Counted from the stretch's first letter, positions 8,146 through 17,440 are shown. The stretch is DNA of 60,924 bases from an uncultured Clostridium sp. (GCA_903789665.1 CAIFEX010000021.1:1-60924), one strand, 5' to 3'. Numbers and translations are program-made. Notes: generated from the sequence alone by a model not told the origin.

Positions 8146-9927
8146 ATGGAGAAAAGATCTATTATGTCAGCTCTATTTGAATATGCAGGGAAATTCAGAT
8201 ACCTGACAATGGCCTCCTGGGTATTGTCTGCAGCAAGCGCGCTTGTGGCGCTGATACCATTTATTTATATATGGAGGATTATTAAGGAAGTTTTGGAGGC
8301 TTCCCCTAATTTTAGTCATTCCAACAACCTGGTGCAGTACGGCTGGATGGCTGTAATTTTTTCTGCCCTGTCCATATTTATTTATGTAGCTGCTTTACTG
8401 TGCTCTCATATTGCCGCATTTCGGGTTCAGGCAAATATAAGATCGAAGGCCATGCGCCATATTAGTACACTGCCTTTAGGATTTATGGATGATATTGGAA
8501 GCGGAAAGATAAGGAGAATTGTAAATGAGTCCAGTGCAGCTACAGAAACTTATTTGGCCCATCAATTGCCTGATCGTGCAGGTGCTGTGGCTGCACCTGT
8601 TGGTCTTCTCGCAATGCTTTTAGTATTTGACTGGCGGCTTGGTATTCTGAGCTTGATACCAGTTGTAATTGCTTTTGGAATTATGTCTGTAATGACTGGA
8701 AGCAGAATGAAGCAAAAAATGAAGGAATATCAGAATTCCTTGGAGCAAATGTCAAATGAGGCGGTTGAATACGTGAGAGGGATATCTGTATTAAAAACAT
8801 TCGGACAATCTGTTTTTTCTTTTAAGCGATTTAAGGCATCAATTGATAATTATCAAAAATGGGTAATTTCCTATACAAAAGATTTGCGCCTGCCGATGAT
8901 GTTTTATACCACAGCTATTAATGCTATTTTTGCCGTGCTTATATCAGCGGCCTTGTTTTTTACATCGGATGGGGTCACTGGGGAGTTCCTTTTGAATCTG
9001 CTGTTCTATATAATTATCACACCTGTTATAACAGTTACCTTGAACAAGATTATGTACTCCAGTGAAAATATTATGATTGTTCAGGATGCAATGGAGAGAA
9101 TTGACAGTATAATGGAAATGAAACCACTGCATGACAGTGAAGAGCATGAACACCCGCAGGATAATTCGGTTGCATTTTATGACGTGTCCTTTTGTTATAA
9201 AGGTGCAGAGGAAAATGCACTGAACCATGTTTCACTCCATATTGCCTCCGGGCAGCATGTGGCTTTTGTAGGTCCATCCGGCGGCGGAAAAACAACATTG
9301 GCAAGTTTGATACCGCGTTTCTGGGATGTTGACAGCGGCAGGATTACCGTAGGCGGGGTAAATGTAAAAAATATATCCAAAGAGGAATTGATGGATAATG
9401 TTTCTTTTGTTTTTCAAAACAGCAGGCTTTTAAAGATGTCGATTTTTGAAAATGTTCGCCTTGCTAGACCGGATGCAACACGAAAAGAAGTGCTTAAAGC
9501 CCTGAAAGATGCCAGGTGTGATGATATTGTAGAAAAACTTTCAGATGGAATAGATACCATAATTGGAACAAACGGAAATTATCTTTCAGGTGGGGAGGAA
9601 CAGCGTATTTCCATTGCAAGGGCGATGCTTAAAAATGCACCGATTCTTATACTTGATGAGGCAACAGCATTTGCCGATCCCGACAATGAATCGAAGGTTC
9701 AGGCTGCATTTTCTGCTTTGTCAAAGGGAAAAACGGTAATTATGATAGCACATAGGTTGTCCACTGTAATGAGAGCAGATCGCATTTATGTAATGAGAAG
9801 CGGAGAAATATGTGAATTTGGAAATCATTCTGAATTAATAGGGAAGCGAGGATTATACGCACATATGTGGAGTGAGTATAACAGTGCTGTAAAATGGAAG
9901 GTTGGTGTGCAAAGTGAGATTGTCTGA
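8146..9927 (+). CDS. ABC half-transporter, siderophore-type exporter fold (YbtP/IrtA-like)
   Basis: The 593-residue protein has six membrane segments in the first about 310 residues and a C-terminal ATPase with GPSGGGKTT (Walker A), LSGGEEQRISIARAM (signature) and ILILDEATAFADPDNE (Walker B). The ATAFADP(E/D)NE variant is typical of the YbtPQ/IrtAB branch, exporter-fold proteins that import or handle ferric siderophores. The start at 8146 has AAAGGAG upstream; the longer frame lacks a site. The next gene overlaps by about 26 bases, so the two probably form a heterodimer. A Fur box upstream of the regulator suggests iron control. Confidence 0.88.
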   Translation: MEKRSIMSALFEYAGKFRYLTMASWVLSAASALVALIPFIYIWRIIKEVLEASPNFSHSNNLVQYGWMAVIFSALSIFIYVAALLCSHIAAFRVQANIRSKAMRHISTLPLGFMDDIGSGKIRRIVNESSAATETYLAHQLPDRAGAVAAPVGLLAMLLVFDWRLGILSLIPVVIAFGIMSVMTGSRMKQKMKEYQNSLEQMSNEAVEYVRGISVLKTFGQSVFSFKRFKASIDNYQKWVISYTKDLRLPMMFYTTAINAIFAVLISAALFFTSDGVTGEFLLNLLFYIIITPVITVTLNKIMYSSENIMIVQDAMERIDSIMEMKPLHDSEEHEHPQDNSVAFYDVSFCYKGAEENALNHVSLHIASGQHVAFVGPSGGGKTTLASLIPRFWDVDSGRITVGGVNVKNISKEELMDNVSFVFQNSRLLKMSIFENVRLARPDATRKEVLKALKDARCDDIVEKLSDGIDTIIGTNGNYLSGGEEQRISIARAMLKNAPILILDEATAFADPDNESKVQAAFSALSKGKTVIMIAHRLSTVMRADRIYVMRSGEICEFGNHSELIGKRGLYAHMWSEYNSAVKWKVGVQSEIV

Positions 9928-11650
9928 AAGACTGCGGCATAAATATGCCCTTTCTGAAAAAGGTGCACAAGATATGATAAAAGCATTTGCTGCATGTACA
10001 TTATCTAATATTGTACTTATACTGCCAGTGGGTCTTCTTTATTATCTAGTTTATGATTTGATGGATAAAAATATTGGTGATGGTCATATTTCACTTTATG
10101 TATTTGGAACTGCAGTGTGTCTTGTACTTATATTTGCAACAACATATTTTCAGTATAATTCAACATTTTTTGCAACATACCTGGAAAGTGGTGTCAGGAG
10201 AATATCACTTGCTGAGAAATTGCGAAAGCTTCCCCTTTCTTTCTTCGGAAAGAAGGATTTATCGGATTTGACAAGTACTATTATGGCAGATTGTTCCACA
10301 TTGGAAGCAGCGTCATCTCACTGGATACCGGAACTTGTCGGTTCTATTGTTTCAACTTTTATCATTGCACTGAGTTTGTTTTTCTTTGACTGGCGTATGG
10401 CTATTGCAGCACTTTGGGTGCTTCCTGTTTCCTTTATAATTGTCCTCTTTTCATCGAGAGTACAGCATAGCTTGGGGAAAAAACAGATGAAGGTAAAGAT
10501 GAATTGTGCAGATGGGATCCAGGAATGCCTGGAATCTTTGAGGGATCTTAAGGCAAACAATGCAGAAAGGGCATATATGAATGAGCTTGATGTAAAAATT
10601 AAAGCTGTTGAAAAGCGTGCAATTATTACAGAACTTGGAACTGCTGTTTTTGTTGTAGCTGCACAGATGGTTCTAAAACTTGGAATTGCCACAGTTGCGT
10701 TAGTTGGTGGAATACTTCTTGTAGATGGAAGCCTGGATGTTTTGACCTTCTTTATGTTTTTACTTTTAGTATCAAGATTATACGATCCTCTGCAGATGTC
10801 ACTGCAGAATCTGGCAGCAATTATTTCCGCCGATATCCAGTGCCAGCGTATGGATGAAATTCTTGGACATGAAATACAGACGGGATCGAAAGATCTTATA
10901 AATAGAGGTTGTGACATCGTATTTGATCATGTTGCATTTGCCTATAATGGCAGTGAAATTGTATTGAAAGATGTATCATTCACTGCCAGACAGGGGGAAG
11001 TTACTGCACTGATTGGCCCCTCCGGAGGTGGAAAAACCACTGTATCAAGATTAGCCGTACGATTCTGGGATGTCAGCAGAGGGAAAATTACTGTGGGCGG
11101 TATGGACATTTCAAAAATCGATCCTGAAACTCTTATGTCTCTATATGCTGTTGTTTTTCAGGATGTCACCTTATTTAATAATTCCATCATGGAGAATATC
11201 CGCATTGGCCGAAAAGATGCTTCAGATGAAGAAGTTATAGAGGCTGCAAAGCTGGCCCATTGCAGTGAGTTCGTAGAGAAACTGCCGCAGAGATGGAATA
11301 CTCTAATTGGTGAGAATGGTTCTGAACTTTCCGGCGGCGAGCGGCAGAGGATATCCATTGCCAGGGCGTTCTTGAAAGATGCGCCTATTATACTGCTGGA
11401 TGAAGCCACAGCTTCTCTGGATGTAGAAAATGAAACTATGATACAGGAATCTTTATCCAGGCTTATTAAAAACAAAACGGTACTTGTAATTGCACACAGA
11501 ATGAGAGCGGTAGCAGGTGTTGACAAAATTATAGTATTGAAAAATGGCATTGTAGCTGAACAAGGCACACCAGGGGAACTGGCCGGAAGAAATGGAATAT
11601 ACAGGCATATGACTGGGATACAGATGGAGGCTGCTTCATGGAAGTTATAA
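9902..11650 (+). CDS. ABC half-transporter, siderophore-type exporter fold (YbtQ/IrtB-like)
   Basis: This 582-residue partner of the preceding gene is translated from TTG at 9902 or a nearby GTG inside the end of that gene. It has six membrane segments, then a nucleotide-binding domain with GPSGGGKTT, LSGGERQRISIARAF and LLDEATASLDVENE. Its signature differs from the partner's (ASLDVENE against AFADPDNE), so the two sites are not equivalent, as in a heterodimer. The substrate is likely a ferric siderophore given the Fur box and AraC gene. A terminator follows. Confidence 0.88.
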   Translation: MVCKVRLSERLRHKYALSEKGAQDMIKAFAACTLSNIVLILPVGLLYYLVYDLMDKNIGDGHISLYVFGTAVCLVLIFATTYFQYNSTFFATYLESGVRRISLAEKLRKLPLSFFGKKDLSDLTSTIMADCSTLEAASSHWIPELVGSIVSTFIIALSLFFFDWRMAIAALWVLPVSFIIVLFSSRVQHSLGKKQMKVKMNCADGIQECLESLRDLKANNAERAYMNELDVKIKAVEKRAIITELGTAVFVVAAQMVLKLGIATVALVGGILLVDGSLDVLTFFMFLLLVSRLYDPLQMSLQNLAAIISADIQCQRMDEILGHEIQTGSKDLINRGCDIVFDHVAFAYNGSEIVLKDVSFTARQGEVTALIGPSGGGKTTVSRLAVRFWDVSRGKITVGGMDISKIDPETLMSLYAVVFQDVTLFNNSIMENIRIGRKDASDEEVIEAAKLAHCSEFVEKLPQRWNTLIGENGSELSGGERQRISIARAFLKDAPIILLDEATASLDVENETMIQESLSRLIKNKTVLVIAHRMRAVAGVDKIIVLKNGIVAEQGTPGELAGRNGIYRHMTGIQMEAASWKL

Positions 11651-11774
11651 TGGTATATAATTTTGTTTTTTTGTATTTTACTTGCTCATTTGATTTTTGT
11701 ATGACATTTATTTCTATAATTTGGTATATGGAAATGATAAAATCCGGAAAAATTTATTTTTATATCTAAAGAAC

Positions 11775-11819
11775 TAAAAAGCTTTAATTGCTGTTTTGAC
11801 AGTGATTAAAGCTTTTTTA
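11775..11819 (+). terminator. Terminator of the ABC operon
   Basis: A stem of AAAGCTTTAATTGCTGT with its near-complement ends in six T residues. A similar sequence could also work in the other direction. Confidence 0.75.
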
Positions 11820-11938
11820 ATATCAGGATATTGTATAAAATGATATAATCTACCTATAGTACTTAAATGTATAGTAAAAAATGTTTGAACAATATGTAGA
11901 CAAATAGTAATTGTAATAAATAAAAGGGGTTAATAAAT

Positions 11939-12421
11939 ATGAATATAAGACTTGCAACCATTGAAGATCTACAAGCCATTACTGCTGTTGAGTCAATATG
12001 CTTTCCGGCAGTGGAAGCTGCTTCAGAAAGCGATTTTAAAAAGAGACTGATTGTGTATCCTAATCATTTTTGGCTTTTGGAGGATGCTGGAAGACTAGTT
12101 GGCTTTGTAAATGGAATGGTGACAAATGAATCAAAATTATGTGATGAGATGTTTGAAGATGCCAGTTTCCATGATGAAAATGGTAAGTGGCAGATGATTT
12201 TTGGTGTAAATACCATCCCTGAGTATCGCAGACAAGGTTGTGCAGAAAAAATAATCAACAGGGTTATTGTTGATGCCAGAGCGCAGGGACGTAATGGATT
12301 AGTGCTTACCTGCAAAGAAAAACTGCTGCACTACTATGCAAAATTTGGTTTTAAAAATGAAGGGATTTCAGAATCAACACATGGCGGAGCAGTTTGGTAT
12401 GATATGCGTTTGACTTTTTAA
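11939..12421 (+). CDS. GNAT-family N-acetyltransferase
   Basis: The 160-residue protein begins IRLATIEDLQAITAVESICF, a typical GNAT N-terminus. The acetyl-CoA-binding loop is present as VNTIPEYRRQGCAEKIINRV, and the C-terminal LLHYYAKFGFKNEG strand-helix is also seen. AAGGGG lies upstream of the ATG. The acceptor substrate cannot be told from sequence; a small amine or antibiotic is possible. It appears monocistronic. Confidence 0.85.
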   Translation: MNIRLATIEDLQAITAVESICFPAVEAASESDFKKRLIVYPNHFWLLEDAGRLVGFVNGMVTNESKLCDEMFEDASFHDENGKWQMIFGVNTIPEYRRQGCAEKIINRVIVDARAQGRNGLVLTCKEKLLHYYAKFGFKNEGISESTHGGAVWYDMRLTF

Positions 12422-12548
12422 GTTGATAAATTTCTAATTTAGTGCCATGTTTTGAGATAACAAAATGCCTATGAATATAATTATTCAAGAAAAAGGAATA
12501 GATTGAATTAACTCAGGGGCAAATTGGAGAATATCTGAAAAAGGTGTA

Positions 12549-12577
12549 TTGAAAATAACTTGATTCTTTGATATAAT
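12549..12577 (+). promoter_or_regulatory. Sigma-A promoter of the thiT leader
   Basis: TTGAAA and TATAAT are separated by exactly 17 bases. The -10 ends 22 bases before the TPP aptamer. Confidence 0.7.
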
Positions 12578-12598
12578 ACTTCTAACACAAAAAACAAT

Positions 12599-12688
12599 AT
12601 GAGCTTTAGGGGTGCTATTTTAGCTGAGATGGATAATCTAAACTCTTTGAACCTGTGAGGTAAACCTCGCGTAGGGAACAATGCTCAA
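12599..12688 (+). promoter_or_regulatory. TPP riboswitch (THI box)
   Basis: The conserved blocks GGGGTGC, GCTGAGATGG, CTTTGAACCTG and GCGTAGGGAA occur in order, and TGAGC/GCTCA closes P1. Binding of thiamine pyrophosphate should switch off the downstream thiT by allowing the terminator at 12678-12733 to form. Confidence 0.95.
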
Positions 12689-12733
12689 TAACCATATTTT
12701 CTGTTATGGCTATTGGACATTGTTTTTTGTTGT
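12678..12733 (+). terminator. Riboswitch-controlled terminator
   Basis: AACAATG and neighbouring bases pair with a downstream complement ending in CATTGTT and a T-run. The 5' arm overlaps the 3' side of the aptamer, the usual arrangement for transcriptional control. Confidence 0.75.
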
Positions 12734-12754
12734 ATTTTTTAGGAGGAAAAAAAT

Positions 12755-13318
12755 ATGCGTTCAAAAAGTAAGGTTTTATTCATTGTAGAAGTGGCACTAT
12801 TTTCAGCACTAGCTTCAATATTAGATTTATTCTCGTTCAAAGCCTGGGGACAAGGTGGCAGTATTTCACTTCAAATGGTACCAATATTTATCATGTCTTT
12901 CCGTTGGGGATGGCGGGGTGGATTAAGTACTGGTTTAGTATTTGGTCTATTACAACTGATAACTGGGTATGTAATTAATCCTATTCAAGGACTGCTAGAT
13001 TATCCTATAGCTTTTACATTAGTTGGACTATCAGCAATCACAGCTAAATCTGTCTATAAATCGGCTAAACAGAAAAATAAATTTAGAATGTTTTCATTCA
13101 TAACTTTGGGATGTTTCGTTGGAAGTTTTGCTCGGCTCATTATTCATATTATCTCGGCTATGATTTATTTTGGTGCAGGAGCACCAAAAAATCAAGCAGT
13201 TTGGGTTTATGCAATAATTTACAATACTTCTTATGTTTTTCCTAGCTTTGTTTTTAGTGTAATCTTAATTTCTATACTAGTTCAAGCACGAGAAGAAATT
13301 ATTTTTTATAGAGTATAA
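12755..13318 (+). CDS. thiT: Thiamine ECF transporter S component ThiT
   Basis: The 187-residue membrane protein has about six hydrophobic segments and motifs typical of ThiT: SALASILDLFSFKAWGQGGS, RWGWRGGLSTGLVFGLLQLI and PIQGLLDYPIAFTLVG. It binds thiamine and works with a shared EcfAAT energising module, which is not in this window. AGGAGG precedes the ATG. Control by the TPP riboswitch directly upstream supports the assignment strongly. Confidence 0.95.
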   Translation: MRSKSKVLFIVEVALFSALASILDLFSFKAWGQGGSISLQMVPIFIMSFRWGWRGGLSTGLVFGLLQLITGYVINPIQGLLDYPIAFTLVGLSAITAKSVYKSAKQKNKFRMFSFITLGCFVGSFARLIIHIISAMIYFGAGAPKNQAVWVYAIIYNTSYVFPSFVFSVILISILVQAREEIIFYRV

Positions 13319-13445
13319 TCAGTTATTTTCCCATCAAAAAGTGCTATTTATATGTTTTATTATCTGTAAGAATTCTCGATTTTAGGTGATGGCATTGCGT
13401 ATCACTATGATTAAAACTACAAATATTTAAGAAAGAGATGTTTAT

Positions 13446-13613
13446 GGGATTCATAAAAACAACTTTGTCATTGAAATGGCTAATGGAACATTGCCGGAAA
13501 ACAAAATGAAATGGTATCTTATTGAAGATAGTCTTTTCCTTAAAGAATATGTTAAAGCGTGTTCTGTGGGCATATTTAAGGCAAAAAATATGAGTGATAT
13601 GAACTTGACATGA
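13446..13613 (+). pseudogene. TenA (thiaminase II) fragment
   Basis: A 55-residue stretch reads FVIEMANGTLPENKMKWYLI then EDSLFLKEYVKACSVGIFKA, which is the N-terminal third of TenA-family aminopyrimidine hydrolases. The rest of the roughly 220-residue protein is missing, and there is no proper start. Its place after thiT fits a former thiamine-salvage operon. Confidence 0.7.
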
Positions 13614-13794
13614 CTAACAAAAATATGAAAGGTCATTGGATTGGGGTTTTTAGTTCTGTTAATGATGGTACACAGGTTGAATTTACAGAAGAAGTATCAG
13701 TAAATAATCCTATAATGAATTTGTTTGCAGGTTTTATCTAAAAAGGCAGCAATTATGTTATATAGAAGATTTAAGAAAAGAATTAGGTGAATAA
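13610..13794 (+). pseudogene. SRPBCC-family (polyketide cyclase-like) C-terminal remnant
   Basis: The frame from 13610 reads GHWIGVFSSVNDGTQVEFTE then VSVNNPIMNLFAGFI and stops. In a shifted frame (13741-13794) it continues YIEDLRKELGE. The GTxxxFTEEVxxxNPIMxLF pattern followed by YxEDLxKELG is the usual end of small SRPBCC proteins. The upstream half has been replaced by the TenA fragment, so two genes were joined by deletion. Confidence 0.6.
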
Positions 13795-14149
13795 ATTCAA
13801 ATCTGAAATAGAGGGCATTAAGTAAGAGTTAATTCACTATATTAAATTTATATATATCAATTTATAAATTTAATATATATGGATGCTCTTTGAAAATTGA
13901 ATAGTGTGGTGTCCTACGATATGAGTATTTTCAATGTTTAGTCGTATGTATTGGATTTCATTGATTTGTATGATATAATTTTTTTTGCTTAGTAAGTCAA
14001 ATGATTATATAATGCAAAATATTAGCCTTATATAAAAATCTACTGAATGTCAAAAGTTTATAGTGATATAAGTGATATATGTGTTTAGAAAAGCTAAATA
14101 TATATTTTTATTATTAAGATATTTTGAATTACATGAAAGGAAAAGATAT
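13795..14149. repeat. Inverted repeat and AT-rich gap
   Basis: ATATTAAATTTATA and its exact complement occur at 13839-13852 and 13863-13876. They form a pure A+T hairpin without a T-run. The rest of the gap shows no gene, only possible AT-rich promoter sequence. Confidence 0.4.
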
Positions 14150-15058
14150 ATGGATGTATTGATGAAATTGGCAAATGAAATTATCAGAAAACAACTAAAA
14201 AGTAATTCGTTGAAGAATATTTTTTGTACCGATGGAAATCAACTCCATTTTAATAATAATACTAAAGATAGTATAGAATTCTTTGGACAGAAATGGAAGA
14301 AATTATCTGAATGTGACAAAGAGTATATTATAAATGCTCTTCTGAAAGGATTTCTTGAAAGCTTTTATAATGTAGATCAATATATTAGCTTTAAAGACAA
14401 AGATTACTTAGAAATTAAAAAAATATATATATCATTGTTTCAAGATATAACTAATGATTATATGTCAGTACAAGAAATTGAAGAACGTCATTATAAGAGA
14501 ATTCGCACTTTTATAAAAAAAACAAATCGAGTTGTTTATAAAATAAATCATAATGCAAATAAAAATGCTAAAAGTTTTATGTGTTCCGAATATTCTTCCA
14601 AATTTCAAATAAGGTTACTAGGCATAAATATTTGTACATTGAAAGAGCCAATATTAGATATAGGTTGTGGTGAACAGGGGAATTTAGTCAAGTATTTAAG
14701 GAAAAATCACTTGAGGGCATATGGAATAGATAGATTACAAGAAAATACTGGATATTTTAGAAGCATTGATTGGCTAGAGTTTGATTACTTCCAACTAAAA
14801 TGGGGTACAATTATTTCGAATATTTCATTTAGTAACCATTTTATTCATCATTTTACACAAAATGATGGTATAGATATTTTATATGCTCAAACCTATATGA
14901 AAATATTAAAATCATTAGATAATGGAGGGAAATGGATTTATGCGCCATCAGTTCCATTTATTGAAAATTTATTGCCCAAAGATGAGTTTAGTGTTCAACG
15001 TATACAAATTAATGAATCATTTAGCAAAACAATAGTTCACAAATTTCTAGTTTTATGA
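14150..15058 (+). CDS. Class I SAM-dependent methyltransferase-like protein
   Basis: The product is 302 residues if translation starts at the ATG at 14150, which has AAAGGA upstream; the frame is open from 14072. The first about 185 residues are charged, helical and not recognised. From about residue 193 there is a Rossmann methyltransferase motif I (EPILDIGCGEQGNLVKYL) and an acidic post-I residue in AYGIDR. A later segment, NGGKWIYAPSVPFIENLL, resembles the region around motif III. The substrate is unknown. The gene has no obvious operon partner. It could be a nucleic-acid or small-molecule methyltransferase. Confidence 0.6.
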   Translation: MDVLMKLANEIIRKQLKSNSLKNIFCTDGNQLHFNNNTKDSIEFFGQKWKKLSECDKEYIINALLKGFLESFYNVDQYISFKDKDYLEIKKIYISLFQDITNDYMSVQEIEERHYKRIRTFIKKTNRVVYKINHNANKNAKSFMCSEYSSKFQIRLLGINICTLKEPILDIGCGEQGNLVKYLRKNHLRAYGIDRLQENTGYFRSIDWLEFDYFQLKWGTIISNISFSNHFIHHFTQNDGIDILYAQTYMKILKSLDNGGKWIYAPSVPFIENLLPKDEFSVQRIQINESFSKTIVHKFLVL

Positions 15059-15103
15059 AGTAAATAACGTATACTTGAAATGAAATATAGAGGAGATAGA
15101 GGT

Positions 15104-15172
15104 ATGACAGAATTTTGGAAAGTTGTTGAGCCACATAATAATATAAAAATAAACCTCCATTTAAATTTATAA
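15104..15172 (+). pseudogene. Very short ORF with strong ribosome binding site, truncated gene start
   Basis: GAGGAGATAGAGG precedes an ATG that begins MTEFWKVVEPHNN and stops after 22 codons. The strong site suggests the start of a former gene cut off by deletion; the identity is unknown. Confidence 0.3.
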
Positions 15173-15241
15173 TGATAAAATGTCAAAAAAACTATAATTA
15201 TATAAAAAACTGAATTGTTAATTGATAAGGAGCGAAATGTT

Positions 15242-15403
15242 ATGAGTAAATACACTGCTTTATGGGAATACATTCAAAAGAATGGCAGCTCATCAATGAA
15301 GTTATCTTTCGATGAAATACATGATATTGCAGGAAGTGGGATAGATCATTCTTTTTTAAGATATAAAAAGGAACTGGCAGTGATTTTTAATAAAATTATT
15401 TGA
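15242..15403 (+). CDS. Small protein of the 'IDHSFLxYKKEL' type, internally shortened
   Basis: The 53-residue frame starts with AAGGAG upstream and reads MSKYTALWEYIQKNGSSSMK, then DEIHDIAGSGIDHSFLRYKK and AVIFNKII. It resembles small clostridial proteins in which about 20 more residues separate the KKEL and VIFNKI parts, so an internal deletion seems likely. A partial second copy follows at 15417-15462. Function is unknown. Confidence 0.45.
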   Translation: MSKYTALWEYIQKNGSSSMKLSFDEIHDIAGSGIDHSFLRYKKELAVIFNKII

Positions 15404-15416
15404 CTGTAAATTCCAA

Positions 15417-15462
15417 ATATTGCGGGAATCGATAGACTATTCTTTTTTGAGATACAAAAATG
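15417..15462 (+). repeat. Diverged tandem copy of 15324-15371
   Basis: The segment from ATATTGCGGGAATCGATAGA onward matches the IAGxxIDHSFLRYKK-coding part of the gene just upstream, with several substitutions and a small deletion. It is a remnant of a tandem duplicate whose other parts are gone. Confidence 0.55.
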
Positions 15463-15494
15463 TGCAAACAAATGATATGTTAGAGGTGAATTAT

Positions 15495-16826
15495 ATGGCT
15501 GGTAAAAGAAAATTACGAATCGTTTTTTCTGTTATACTTTCAGATGCCGGTGAAGCGACTCGTGCATTGGAAATAGCGAATGGGATCAAGGATTATTGTC
15601 CTGATAATTATGAATTGGATATAATATTTTTATCTAATGGAAGCAAATTTGAACAAAAGGTGGTTTATAATGGATTTAAGATTCATAAATGCTTACCCGT
15701 GCTGCCAGGAGTAGGTTTCCGTCAAGATCTAAAACCTACAAAAACTAATTTAATCGGTGATATGAAACTTGCAGGTGAATTATTGAGAGGTGAGGTTCAC
15801 GCATTTATGGAATTAAAACCAGATGTAGTTATTCACGGATTTTACCCTATAGCAAGTCTTGCTAGAAGAATGGTTAATAATCCAATATTAGGGATATGTT
15901 ATTTACCTATACCGTTACAGGAGAATATTTTTGCCTCTACATTAATGAAAGATATTCCTGATGTGATTAAACCTCTCACATATCTTCCTTTAAGGCTTCG
16001 CAGAAAAATTATAAAGCTGATTCCCAAGTCTTTAAAAATGAGAGCCCCAATTTTTAAGCAGAGCAATATTATTAAAGCTCTTGATGAGTTTAAATGGAAT
16101 AAGGAACCAATAAATAATTTGTTTGATATGCTTAGGGCAGATTTGACAATAATAAATGACTTTAAGGAATTTTATAAAGATGATATACTTCCAGATAATT
16201 ATAAAATTGTGGGACCGTTATATGCACCTGCTTCAAATAATATTGAAATAGATAAAAATATACTGAATATATTTAATCGAGAAAATGAAAGGTTGAAAAT
16301 TTTTTGTACTCTGGGGAGTTCAGGGGAAAAACAATGTTTATTTGAAGTCATAAAGGCATTAAACCAAGGAATAGGAAAGAATTGGAGTGCGGTGATTTTG
16401 GCCCCTGAAGCTGTATGCCCAATCGATGAAGCAAAAGCCTATGCAGGAAGTAATCCTAATATTTATTTAACAGATTCATTTGTACCAGCACCGCTGGTAA
16501 ATTCACTTGCAGATATAGTCATCTCTCATGGAGGTCAGGGAACTATACAAACCGCAATAGCAAGTGGTACCCCGGTCGTCGGATTTGCAATGCAGCCGGA
16601 ACAGCAAATAAATCTTGACAATATAGTTATAAGAGGAGCAGGCATACGTATACCGATAAACAGGTGGAATTCACATAATATACAGTCTTCTGTAAATAGA
16701 ATAATTAGAAAACCATCTTATAGAGAAAATATGAGAACATTAAAAAATATTTTAAATTCTATAAACGGCAGGAAAAACTCGGCATTTGCTATCTGGGATT
16801 ATATGTTAAAAAAACTGCCGAAATGA
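15495..16826 (+). CDS. UDP-glycosyltransferase-like protein (GT1/MGT type)
   Basis: The 443-residue protein has a GT-B fold pattern. The N-terminal domain starts RIVFSVILSDAGEATRALEI, and the C-terminal nucleotide-sugar-binding domain carries ISHGGQGTIQTAIASGTPVV then GFAMQPEQQINLDNI, the donor-binding signature of GT1 macrolide/UDP-glucuronosyl-type transferases. The start at 15495 has TTAGAGGTG upstream; a longer frame reads into the duplicated remnant and is rejected. It probably glycosylates a small molecule or lipid. No biosynthetic partner is visible. Confidence 0.82.
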   Translation: MAGKRKLRIVFSVILSDAGEATRALEIANGIKDYCPDNYELDIIFLSNGSKFEQKVVYNGFKIHKCLPVLPGVGFRQDLKPTKTNLIGDMKLAGELLRGEVHAFMELKPDVVIHGFYPIASLARRMVNNPILGICYLPIPLQENIFASTLMKDIPDVIKPLTYLPLRLRRKIIKLIPKSLKMRAPIFKQSNIIKALDEFKWNKEPINNLFDMLRADLTIINDFKEFYKDDILPDNYKIVGPLYAPASNNIEIDKNILNIFNRENERLKIFCTLGSSGEKQCLFEVIKALNQGIGKNWSAVILAPEAVCPIDEAKAYAGSNPNIYLTDSFVPAPLVNSLADIVISHGGQGTIQTAIASGTPVVGFAMQPEQQINLDNIVIRGAGIRIPINRWNSHNIQSSVNRIIRKPSYRENMRTLKNILNSINGRKNSAFAIWDYMLKKLPK

Positions 16827-16873
16827 TAAATTGTCCAAAACAATTGTCTATGAAAGAAACTAGTTTTGACAGT

Positions 16874-16963
16874 TTATATTATTTCATGTACTTTGTCCAC
16901 CAATTCATGGCATCTTTCTTTTGTTGATTGGGCTAAGAAGTTGGTATATAGTATAGATTCCAT
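16874..16963 (-). CDS. Small ORF with strong ribosome binding site, unknown
   Basis: A 29-residue frame (MESILYTNFLAQSTKERCHE, then LVDKVHEII) has AAGGAGG four to five bases before its ATG. It lies downstream of a TnpB remnant on the same strand. It may be a true small protein or the start of a truncated gene. Confidence 0.3.
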   Translation of the reverse strand: MESILYTNFLAQSTKERCHELVDKVHEII

Positions 16964-16969
16964 TGTCCC

Positions 16970-17440
16970 TCCTTATATTTTCTGTTGCTTTTTCAGTATC
17001 GTTAAAATCTTTAAAACCTGCTTCGATATTGTCTAATTTATTTATATATTCCTGTTTTTTATTTTCTTTATTCAAGTTATTATTTGGTTGGTCGATTTCT
17101 GGGCTGGTTTTTTCTTTGACCTTTATGGTATTTCCATCTATAACAAAACCGTTGTTGAGGTACCTCACACTGGGCAGCCTGGGACTGCAGGTTCCTATAC
17201 CAGAAGTGGTCCTTCAGCTCTTTTTGCTGTTTATACCGGTTAGGATAACTCCAGGCCGCTCTCCTTTGACCAGCCTTTTCTTTCATAGTTTGCTGTATTC
17301 CACAATTTCGAGGCCGCATAGGTCAGGTATCCAAGAACTATTTTTTCTTTTTTTTGTCGGATTTAATGTGAAATTAACTACCCTTTTTTATGCTGCTCAC
17401 CCTCTTTTCTTGTATGCCAACTATTTTACACTCCAAACAA
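16970..17440 (-). mobile_element. IS200/IS605-type TnpB remnant
   Basis: Pieces in different minus-strand frames read AASKLWNTANYERKGWSKES, then YPNRYKQQKELKDHFWYRNL followed by QSQAAQ, then VRYLNNGFVIDGNTIKVKEK. These are successive N-terminal landmarks of TnpB proteins of IS605-type elements. Frameshifts, stops and a deletion between the last two pieces make it non-functional. No TnpA, RuvC catalytic part or clear element end was found. Confidence 0.65.

Noticed and set aside
13451-13636. Minus-strand 61-residue frame
   Set aside because: It lies opposite the TenA fragment, whose plus-strand reading is clearly meaningful.
13881-14071. tRNA or rRNA-like sequence after the SRPBCC remnant
   Set aside because: I found no cloverleaf or conserved T-loop; the sequence is simply AT-rich.
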